Of a stretch of 9,415 bases of DNA, positions 1 to 5,898 are shown in pieces. Below the pieces are notes generated by a model. It was not told where the DNA came from, did not search any database, and was given only the letters and a program-made list of their open reading frames with translations. Every line of letters begins with the position of its first letter. The stretch's first letter is position 1. The stretch lies in NCBI GenBank assembly GCA_002340405.1, contig DDLZ01000089.1:7393-16807 (forward strand). Reading direction: 5' to 3'. This DNA comes from Bacteroidales bacterium UBA2559 (GTDB lineage Bacteria > Bacteroidota > Bacteroidia > Bacteroidales > Bacteroidaceae). Both the position numbers and the translations under genes were made by a program.

Positions 1-511
1 GAAGTTCCGATATGTTGGTTAATTTTTCACGGAATGTCTTTTCAAGCGCCGCGCCTTCGGCCTTACGGTACTCCACAAGCTCTTCAATGGATCTGTCTAT
101 GGCTTCCGATACCGAATTCCACTCCTCATCGGAGACCTCCTCCTGCAGTTGCGATGAACCCATCACTTCGGGCAGGCGCAGAATTACGGAGAAGGGATCG
201 GCAGGAAGTGAAACATTGAGTTCATGCGAGATAGATTCTATCTGTTTGAGATAGCTGTTAAATGCAGACACGTTTATGGAAGGTGTATCGGAGGTTTGGG
301 TATTGTCAATGTAAATGGCAAAATCCACCTTGCCGCGTCTGAGCGCCGACGTTATTCTGGAGCGTATCTCCAGCTCCTTATCCCTGTAGGGCTGGAGTAT
401 TCTGGTCGAAATGTCTATTGTCTTGCTGTTGAGTGATTTGATTTCGACAATAATCTTCCTGTTCCCGGTTATGGCCGTAGCTTTGCCAAAACCTGTCATT
501 GATTGTATCAT
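1..511 (-). CDS. yicC: YicC family endoribonuclease, 5' part only (runs off left edge)
   Basis: The reverse strand reads an open frame from an ATG at 511-509 to the window edge, giving the first 170 residues with no stop. The protein begins MIQSMTGFGKA, the hallmark N-terminus of the YicC family, followed by a VEIKSLNSK segment near residues 22-30. A YRKAEGAALEKTF segment near residues 148-160 matches the conserved region at the end of the YicC-like N-terminal domain. The C-terminal DUF1732 part lies outside the window; family members are about 290 residues long. E. coli YicC is reported as an endoribonuclease involved in RNA turnover, so a cytoplasmic RNase role is inferred here. The gene is divergent from tsaB across 215 bases. 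The start has no Shine-Dalgarno but an A-rich leader, as is usual in Bacteroidota. Confidence 0.93.
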   Translation of the reverse strand, partial: MIQSMTGFGKATAITGNRKIIVEIKSLNSKTIDISTRILQPYRDKELEIRSRITSALRRGKVDFAIYIDNTQTSDTPSINVSAFNSYLKQIESISHELNVSLPADPFSVILRLPEVMGSSQLQEEVSDEEWNSVSEAIDRSIEELVEYRKAEGAALEKTFREKLTNISEL

Positions 512-531
512 GTTTTTGTTGTTTGTAAATG

Positions 532-539
532 CAAAAATA
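532..539 (-). promoter_or_regulatory. Candidate -7 promoter box for yicC
   Basis: On the minus strand this reads TATTTTTG, an exact match to the Bacteroidota -7 consensus TAnnTTTG, 20 bases before the yicC ATG. Transcription would start roughly 10-15 bases before the start codon, leaving a short leader. I see no TTTG at a normal -33 spacing: the nearest copies give spacers of 10 and 30 bases. The call therefore rests on the -7 box alone. Confidence 0.4.
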
Positions 540-614
540 CTCTTTTTCGCAAATTTTCCTAAATCGGCTCAAAGGTATTGTTGCAATAATCCCGACCTGT
601 CATAAAAAATCGGG

Positions 615-637
615 TTATCCGGAGAGTTCGCGGATAA
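615..637. repeat. Intergenic inverted repeat (7-bp arms, 9-base loop)
   Basis: TTATCCG at 615-621 is followed by its exact reverse complement CGGATAA at 631-637. Just upstream a 5-bp pair, CCCGA (591-595) and TCGGG (610-614), could form a second hairpin. Just downstream lies the palindrome CCGGCCGG (643-650), then a T-rich run. The repeat sits between the yicC and tsaB promoter candidates and about 40 bases upstream of the tsaB -33 element. It could be an operator or a structured RNA element. The function is unknown and I do not assign one. Confidence 0.45.
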
Positions 638-674
638 AGGTTCCGGCCGGGTTGTTTTTCTGATTGGCGCGACC

Positions 675-704
675 TTTGTTGTTGAAAATAATTCCTTACC
701 TTTG
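675..704 (+). promoter_or_regulatory. Candidate promoter of the tsaB-rseP operon
   Basis: A TTTG at 675-678 and TACCTTTG at 697-704 (TAnnTTTG) are separated by 18 bases, fitting the Bacteroidota primary sigma factor pattern of -33 TTTG and -7 TAnnTTTG. Transcription would begin near 709-712, giving a leader of about 15 bases before the ATG at 727. This is the only convincing promoter seen ahead of the seven-gene plus-strand cluster. Confidence 0.6.
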
Positions 705-726
705 TAAAACATGACAGTTGCAGGGG

Positions 727-1416
727 ATGAGTCTCATTCTGAACATAGAATCAGCCATTGACGGATGTTCGGTTGCGGTAAGCGATGAGGGCCGTTTGGT
801 GTTTCATGAAGAGGATCAAAGCACTCATAACAATGCAGTGTCATTGGGTCTCCTTGTTGATAACGCCCTGGCGTTTATTGACAGTCATGGCATGAAACTC
901 GATGCCGTAGCCGTCAGTGAAGGTCCCGGTTCCTATACAGGACTCAGGATAGGTGTTTCAATGGCCAAGGGGGTATGTTACGGTCGCGGTCTGAAGCTGA
1001 TAGCCGTTCCTACTCTGAAACTTCTCTGTGTCAGATTGTTGTTGACAGAGGAACTGCCGGATGATGCGCTTCTGTGTCCTATGATCGATGCCCGCAGGAT
1101 GGAGGTCTATTCGGCTCTGTATGACAGGGCACTTAAACCTGTCCGCGAGATCCGCGCCGATATTGTAGATAGAGAGACATATCTGGAGTATCTGGAAAAA
1201 CATCCGGTATGGTTTCTAGGTAACGGATCGGCCAAATGCAGGGATGTAATAGACCATCCGGCCGCACATTTCATTGAGGACGTTATGCCCGAGGCCCGTT
1301 GGATGTTCCCACTGGCCGAGCAATCATTCAACAGGGGCGAATTCCGTGATGTGGCATATTTTGAACCCTACTATTTGAAGGATTTTATAGCTGTTAAACC
1401 CAAAAAACAGGTTTGA
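727..1416 (+). CDS. tsaB: tRNA t6A biosynthesis protein TsaB
   Basis: This 229-residue protein is TsaB (YeaZ), the scaffold partner of TsaD (with TsaE) in threonylcarbamoyl transfer to adenosine 37 of ANN-decoding tRNAs in the cytoplasm. It has the ASKHA-fold start MSLILNIESAIDGCSVAVS, the family signature SEGPGSYTGLRIGVSMAKG at residues 64-82, a DARRMEVYSALYD strand-helix at 121-133, and the typical YFEPYYLKDF C-terminal segment. The length matches the family (about 225-235). I chose the ATG at 727 over a TTG at 718: it gives the canonical N-terminus and a normal leader after the promoter at 697-704. The gene is first in the operon, and its TGA stop shares one base with the next ATG (TGATG), suggesting translational coupling. 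TsaB itself lacks the TsaD metal site, so it is not the catalytic subunit. Confidence 0.93.
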   Translation: MSLILNIESAIDGCSVAVSDEGRLVFHEEDQSTHNNAVSLGLLVDNALAFIDSHGMKLDAVAVSEGPGSYTGLRIGVSMAKGVCYGRGLKLIAVPTLKLLCVRLLLTEELPDDALLCPMIDARRMEVYSALYDRALKPVREIRADIVDRETYLEYLEKHPVWFLGNGSAKCRDVIDHPAAHFIEDVMPEARWMFPLAEQSFNRGEFRDVAYFEPYYLKDFIAVKPKKQV

Positions 1417-2015
1417 TGAACTACAATACACAACGCAACAAACTTCCGATGCCCGAGTACGGCCGTGCCGTTCAGGACATGATTGACTATGCACTGACCA
1501 TTGAAGAGAGAAAAGAGCGCGAGAGCTGCGCCAAAACGATAGTTTTCATTATGGGGAACATGTTCCCAGCACTGCGTGACGTGCCCGATTTTCAGGGAAA
1601 ACTGTGGGATCATTTGGCTTTAATGTCGGACTACAAGTTGGATATCGACTATCCGTATCCTATCACACAATTGGATAAGACCGGTCAGGTGCCTGACCGG
1701 ATTGAATATTCAACCGGCGATATTAAGCTTCGTCATTACGGACGGATCATTCCCGAGATGCTTGACGTAGTGGCATCTATGCCCGAAGGAGAAGAACGTA
1801 ACCAACTGTTACGTTTGACAGCAGTACAGATGAAGAAATCCCTGATGATCTGGAATAAGGAGATGGTTGACGATGCCAGAATAGCTGCCGATATCGAATG
1901 GTACACAAACGGTAAGCTCAAACTGCAGGAGGGTGAGTTTGACATTTCATTCAATGCTGCACCGCATCAGCAACGCCAGCAATACACCAGAAGAAAGAAT
2001 AAAAGGAGATATTAG
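1416..2015 (+). CDS. DUF4290 family protein of unknown function
   Basis: This 199-residue protein begins MNYNTQRNKLPMPEYGR and contains AQ-type helical segments such as DYALTIEERKERESCAKTI (about 24-42) and LWDHLALMSDYKLDIDYPYP (63-82). I recognise these as DUF4290, a family seen in Bacteroidota and uncharacterised to my knowledge. There is no signal peptide or membrane segment, so it should be cytoplasmic. The body looks largely alpha-helical with many Asp, Glu and Met residues. The last 15 or so residues are Gln-rich and then strongly basic (QQRQQYTRRKNKRRY), which could contact RNA or DNA; that is inference only. The ATG at 1416 overlaps the tsaB stop. A TTG three bases earlier is a less likely start. 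murA follows after 3 bases. The fixed position between translation and cell-wall genes hints at a conserved housekeeping job, but no reaction can be assigned. Confidence 0.9.
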   Translation: MNYNTQRNKLPMPEYGRAVQDMIDYALTIEERKERESCAKTIVFIMGNMFPALRDVPDFQGKLWDHLALMSDYKLDIDYPYPITQLDKTGQVPDRIEYSTGDIKLRHYGRIIPEMLDVVASMPEGEERNQLLRLTAVQMKKSLMIWNKEMVDDARIAADIEWYTNGKLKLQEGEFDISFNAAPHQQRQQYTRRKNKRRY

Positions 2016-2018
2016 AAG

Positions 2019-3326
2019 ATGCCGTCATTCATAATAGAGGGAGGCCGCCGGCTTAAAGGGACAATATGTCCGCAAGGGGCGAAAAATGAGGTGCTGCAGA
2101 TCTTATGTGCAGTGCTGCTAACCTCCGATGAGGTAAAAGTTTCAAATGTGCCCGATATCCTTGATGTCAGGAATCTCATTGGAATTCTTATCAAATTAGG
2201 TGTCAAGGTAAAGCAAATCGCTCCCGGAGAGTGGTCGTTTCAGGCCGGTGAAATAGATTTGGATTATGCTGCAAGTATGGATTTCGTCACCGGATGCGCC
2301 GGATTGCGGGGTTCGGTCATGCTGCTTGGTCCCCTGTTGACAAGATTCGGGCGCGCGGTGGTAAGCAAACCGGGAGGCGATAAGATAGGCCGTCGCCGTA
2401 TAGATACACATATACGGGGATTCGAAGCTCTTGGAGCCACATTTTCCTTCAATGAGAGCCGTGGATATTATGAACTGACAGCCGACAGGCTGAAAGGTAC
2501 ATTTATGCTGCTTGACGAAGCTTCCGTGACAGGTACAGCCAACATAGTGATGGCGGCTGTGCTTGCCGACGGTGTTACCACCATCTATAATGCCGCATGT
2601 GAACCCTATGTACAGCAGCTTTGCCGTCTTTTGGTTCGGATGGGTGCAAAAATAACGGGAATAGGCAGCAATCTTCTTACCATACATGGTGTAGGCGAGC
2701 TCCACGGTGCATCACACAGCGCTCTGCCCGACATGATAGAGGTAGGCAGTTTTATCGGTATGGCGGCCATGACATCGAGTGAATTGACCATAAAGAACGT
2801 TTCATTCGACAATCTCGGCATAATTCCCGACAGCTTTTCCAAACTTGGTATAAAGGTTGAGCAGCGCGGTGATGACCTCTACATACCCTCACAGGAACAT
2901 TATCAGATTGATTCATTTATTGACGGTTCTATAATGACCATTGCCGATGCTCCGTGGCCCGGTCTGACACCCGATTTGTTGAGCGTCATGCTGGTAACGG
3001 CCATTCAGGCCAGAGGCTGCGTGCTTATACATCAGAAAATGTTCGAAAGCCGTCTTTTCTTTGTCGATAACCTGATAGATATGGGTGCACAGGTAATTCT
3101 GTGTGATCCGCATCGGGTGGTGGTCATAGGTCATGACCGAAATTTTCCGCTTCAGGCAAGGCGCATGTCGTCTCCCGATATCCGTGCCGGAATAGCTCTT
3201 CTGATAGCAGCAATGAGTGCGCAGGGTACAAGCCGCATTGACAACATAGGCCAGATAGACCGCGGGTATCAGAATATTGATATTCGTCTGAATGCTTTGG
3301 GCGCACATATTGAGAGAGTGGACTGA
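2019..3326 (+). CDS. murA: UDP-N-acetylglucosamine 1-carboxyvinyltransferase MurA (Asp-type active site)
   Basis: MurA transfers enolpyruvate from PEP to UDP-GlcNAc, the first committed step of peptidoglycan synthesis, in the cytoplasm. The 435-residue protein carries the inside-out alpha/beta barrel landmarks: GAKNEVLQIL with Lys22/Asn23 (matching E. coli K22/N23), Arg97 (E. coli R91) in GLRGSVMLLGPL, Arg126 (R120), Asp319 in APWPGLTPDL (D305), Arg345 in FESRLFFVD (R331), and Arg415 in IDRGYQNID (R397). The mobile-loop position equivalent to catalytic Cys115 is Asp121 in KPGGDKIGRR (codon at 2379-2381). Aspartate there preserves activity but is known in other bacteria, for example Mycobacterium tuberculosis, to prevent fosfomycin alkylation. 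The enzyme is slightly longer than the E. coli form (419). The ATG lies 3 bases after the DUF4290 stop. An AAGGAG at 2003-2008 precedes it, though Bacteroidota rarely depend on such sites. Confidence 0.97.
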   Translation: MPSFIIEGGRRLKGTICPQGAKNEVLQILCAVLLTSDEVKVSNVPDILDVRNLIGILIKLGVKVKQIAPGEWSFQAGEIDLDYAASMDFVTGCAGLRGSVMLLGPLLTRFGRAVVSKPGGDKIGRRRIDTHIRGFEALGATFSFNESRGYYELTADRLKGTFMLLDEASVTGTANIVMAAVLADGVTTIYNAACEPYVQQLCRLLVRMGAKITGIGSNLLTIHGVGELHGASHSALPDMIEVGSFIGMAAMTSSELTIKNVSFDNLGIIPDSFSKLGIKVEQRGDDLYIPSQEHYQIDSFIDGSIMTIADAPWPGLTPDLLSVMLVTAIQARGCVLIHQKMFESRLFFVDNLIDMGAQVILCDPHRVVVIGHDRNFPLQARRMSSPDIRAGIALLIAAMSAQGTSRIDNIGQIDRGYQNIDIRLNALGAHIERVD

Positions 3327-3327
3327 T

Positions 3328-3846
3328 ATGATAGATTTGGACGGTTTGGTGAGATTGGGAACCATACTTAAATCCCATGGCGTGAATGGTGAGATGGCGC
3401 TCTCCGTCCCGCCCGGCCTTGACTGGTCCGATGATCCGGACTATCTGGTCTGCATGATGGACGGTATCCCTGTCCCTTTCTATCCGGACTCTATAAGGGG
3501 TAAAAGCAGCACCGTGGTTCTTGTCAAGTTTCAGGATTATGATAATGTGGACGATATAAGCCGTTTTATGGGAGTCACTGTCTATATGCCCCGTGAGTAT
3601 CTCGTTGAACATGATTCCGATGAATTGCTATGGGAGAGATTCCTCGGTTGGCAGGTGTCCGATACGGCAGCCGGACCGCTGGGAGTCATCAAGGCAGTTG
3701 ATGAGAGTACCCCCAACGTGCTTTTTCTTGTCGTTGACGGTTCCCGGGAGCGTGTGATCCCTGCCAATCCTGTCTGGATCACTCAAGTAGATAAGAACGA
3801 ACGTACTCTAAGGTATAATTTGCCGGAAGGCCTGGCAGATCTGTAA
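3328..3846 (+). CDS. rimM: Ribosome maturation factor RimM
   Basis: RimM binds the 30S subunit through protein S19 and helps the 30S head mature. This 172-residue protein has the two expected domains. The N-terminal beta-barrel carries GTILKSHGVNGEMALS (residues 11-26), whose G..HG..GE pattern is the family signature. The C-terminal PRC-barrel starts around WERFLGWQVSD (102-112), continues through GPLGVIKAVDESTPNVLFLV, and ends with VIPANPVWITQVD and the classic YNLPEGLADL terminus. The length is normal for the family. The ATG lies one base after the murA TGA (TGATATG), consistent with translational coupling. An in-frame upstream extension inside murA is not credible because the family N-terminus fits the chosen start. 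In many other bacteria rimM sits with rpsP and trmD. Here it is next to murA instead, an arrangement I associate with Bacteroidota. Confidence 0.93.
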   Translation: MIDLDGLVRLGTILKSHGVNGEMALSVPPGLDWSDDPDYLVCMMDGIPVPFYPDSIRGKSSTVVLVKFQDYDNVDDISRFMGVTVYMPREYLVEHDSDELLWERFLGWQVSDTAAGPLGVIKAVDESTPNVLFLVVDGSRERVIPANPVWITQVDKNERTLRYNLPEGLADL

Positions 3847-3852
3847 TCCGAT

Positions 3853-4734
3853 ATGAGAAGCAGAAAACGAATCAGAAAATCCGTAGGGCGTAAAAGCCTG
3901 TTTCAAAGGCTGACTCACCGCTATCGTATGTCGCTTGTCAATGAGGATGAGCAGAAAGAGACGCTAAGCATCAGAATTTCAAAATTAAATTTTTTAGTTT
4001 TTGTCTTTTCGGCGGTTTTTATAGGTCTGCTGTTAGGTTATGCGGTGCGTGACAAACGTTCCAGATTGGTTCCGGTTGATAAGGACTATATGCTTAGACA
4101 GACAATCATAGACGATGCTTTGCGAATTGATTCTCTGGCAGGAGTTGTAGAGTTGCAGAACAGATATATAACCAATATTCAGGATATAATTGCCGGCAGG
4201 ATAAGTCTTGATACGGTATTTTCTATCGATTCTCTGGCACTTCAGCGAAGTGTGCAGCTGATGGAACAGACCGGTCGTGAGGAGGCGTTTGTAACTCAGT
4301 TTGAAGAAGCCGAGCGTTATAATATAACATCCCAATCCGTGCCTATGCAGGACCTTCAGTCTGTGACGATATTCAGACCTACGCTGGGGCTGGTTTCTCG
4401 CAGTTTCAACGCTCAGGAGGCGCATTATGGCGTTGATATTGCAGCCAGTCCTTACCAAAGCGTGGTGGCAGTTCTTGACGGTACCGTTATGTTGGGTTCA
4501 TTTACAGCCGAATCCGGTTATACAATCTGCATTCTCCATTCGGGTGAGTTGGTGTCGGTTTACAAACATTGTGAATCGCTGCTCAAAAAATCCGGTGACA
4601 GAGTCCGTCAGGGTGAAGTGGTGGCGCTGGTAGGACGCGGAGCCAATGGAGATACTCCCGGTTCACATCTGCATTTCGAATTGTGGTACCAGGGCCAGCC
4701 GCTGGATCCCGAAAAATATATTTTGTTACAGTGA
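3853..4734 (+). CDS. Membrane-anchored M23 (LytM-type) peptidase, probably an active peptidoglycan endopeptidase
   Basis: The 293-residue protein starts with a very basic stretch (MRSRKRIRKSVGRK), followed by one hydrophobic segment at about 45-65, predicting a single-pass inner-membrane protein with its bulk in the periplasm. Residues 70-160 look helical, possibly coiled-coil, as in many LytM-domain proteins. The C-terminal M23 domain (about 175-290) has the zinc-site motif HYGVD (His191, Asp195), the active-site His239 in YKHCE, and SHLHFE (His282, His284). These match the four His and one Asp of catalytic LytM-type enzymes, unlike degenerate EnvC/NlpD-type domains. The expected activity is cleavage of peptide cross-links in peptidoglycan; the bond specificity cannot be told from sequence. 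The gene begins 6 bases after rimM, and its TGA stop overlaps the dxr GTG start by 4 bases. I assign no gene symbol because the family is broad. Confidence 0.9.
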   Translation: MRSRKRIRKSVGRKSLFQRLTHRYRMSLVNEDEQKETLSIRISKLNFLVFVFSAVFIGLLLGYAVRDKRSRLVPVDKDYMLRQTIIDDALRIDSLAGVVELQNRYITNIQDIIAGRISLDTVFSIDSLALQRSVQLMEQTGREEAFVTQFEEAERYNITSQSVPMQDLQSVTIFRPTLGLVSRSFNAQEAHYGVDIAASPYQSVVAVLDGTVMLGSFTAESGYTICILHSGELVSVYKHCESLLKKSGDRVRQGEVVALVGRGANGDTPGSHLHFELWYQGQPLDPEKYILLQ

Positions 4735-5885
4735 AACAGATTGCAATTTTAGGTTCTACCGGCTCGATAGGTTCACAGGCACTGGAGGTGATAGCGGCGC
4801 ATCCCGACAAGTATGAAGTTTATGCTCTAACTGCCAATAACAGTGTTGACAGACTCATCGATCAGGCCAGGAGATTGAAACCTGAGGTGGTGGTCATAGC
4901 AAATGAAGTCCATTATCCCAGACTTCGTGATGCTCTGTCAGAATTCCCGATTAAGGTCTATACGGGCAGTGATGCCATAAATCAGATTGTACACGCCGAG
5001 CCGATAGATATTGTACTGGCCTCTATGGTCGGGTTTGCCGGTTTGTGTCCTACCATTGAAGCTATAAAAGCCGGTAAAATAATAGCTTTGGCCAATAAGG
5101 AGACTCTTGTAGTTGCCGGTGAACTTGTCACCTCGCTGGCCATGAAATACAAAACCCCCATAATTCCCGTCGATTCGGAACATTCAGCCATATTTCAGTG
5201 TCTGAACGGTGAATCGGGCAACGTTGTCGAGAAGATAATCCTTACGGCATCGGGAGGGCCTTTCAGAACTTTCAGTCAGCTTCAACTGGAGACCGTGACC
5301 AAGGCTGAGGCTCTGAAACATCCCAATTGGGATATGGGAGACAAGATTACGATTGATTCGGCCTCGATGATGAACAAGGGTTTTGAGGTGATTGAGGCCA
5401 AATGGCTGTTTGGCGTACCTTACGACAGGATCCAGGTGGTTGTTCATCCGCAGTCGGTGATACATTCCATGGTACAGTTTGCCGACGGGGCTGTGATGGC
5501 TCAGATGGGAGCTCCCGACATGCGTCTTCCCATACAGTATGCATTTTCTTATCCGCGCCGCCTCAGTTCGGCCTTTCCGCGCGTTGACTTTGCGCTGTTG
5601 GAGTCGCTGACCTTCGAGCAGCCGGATATGGACCGTTTCCGCAATCTGGCATTAGCCTACGAAGCGCTTGAAAAGGGAGGTAACATGCCCTGTGTGCTCA
5701 ATGCGGCCAATGAGGTGTGTGTGGCGGCCTTCCTGCGTGAAGAGATAGGATTTTTACAGATGAGTGATATAATAGCCGATACGATGGCACATGTGCCTTT
5801 CGGTAAGGATTTATCGCTTGAAGATTATATTGAGACCGATGCCGAGTCACGCCGTGTGGCTCTCTCATTTATTAACCCCAAATAA
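4731..5885 (+). CDS. dxr: 1-deoxy-D-xylulose 5-phosphate reductoisomerase
   Basis: Dxr (IspC) converts DXP to MEP with NADPH and a divalent metal. This is the committed step of the non-mevalonate isoprenoid pathway, which supplies the undecaprenyl carrier and quinones, and the enzyme is the fosmidomycin target. The 384-residue protein has the NADPH-binding loop GSTGSIG (8-14), Lys123 in ANKET, the metal ligands Asp148 and Glu150 with Ser149 in PVDSEHS, SGGPF at 174-178, HPNWDMG from His197, and SASMMNKGFEVIEA with Asn215, Lys216 and Glu219. All catalytic positions known from E. coli are present and the length is typical. I chose GTG at 4731: it places the nucleotide-binding strand (MKQIAILGSTGSIG) at the N-terminus and overlaps the preceding stop as GTGA. 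A longer TTG start at 4683 would add unrelated residues. rseP follows after 13 bases. Confidence 0.96.
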   Translation: MKQIAILGSTGSIGSQALEVIAAHPDKYEVYALTANNSVDRLIDQARRLKPEVVVIANEVHYPRLRDALSEFPIKVYTGSDAINQIVHAEPIDIVLASMVGFAGLCPTIEAIKAGKIIALANKETLVVAGELVTSLAMKYKTPIIPVDSEHSAIFQCLNGESGNVVEKIILTASGGPFRTFSQLQLETVTKAEALKHPNWDMGDKITIDSASMMNKGFEVIEAKWLFGVPYDRIQVVVHPQSVIHSMVQFADGAVMAQMGAPDMRLPIQYAFSYPRRLSSAFPRVDFALLESLTFEQPDMDRFRNLALAYEALEKGGNMPCVLNAANEVCVAAFLREEIGFLQMSDIIADTMAHVPFGKDLSLEDYIETDAESRRVALSFINPK

Positions 5886-5898
5886 AGATATTGCAGAT

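Noticed and set aside
711..761. A 16-codon open frame starting at ATG 711, just before and overlapping tsaB.
   Set aside because: It begins at about the predicted transcription start, has no leader, reads a non-descript peptide and overlaps tsaB out of frame. It is most likely chance.
2196..2705. A 169-codon open frame on the minus strand inside murA, the longest opposite-strand frame in the window.
   Set aside because: It lies wholly inside a well-conserved gene, its translation is rich in Cys, His and Tyr with no recognisable motif, and no promoter box was noticed. It is a shadow frame.
5791..5898. In-frame upstream extension of rseP into dxr.
   Set aside because: The extension has no family similarity and would overlap dxr by about 95 bases, whereas the ATG at 5899 gives the standard site-2 protease N-terminus.
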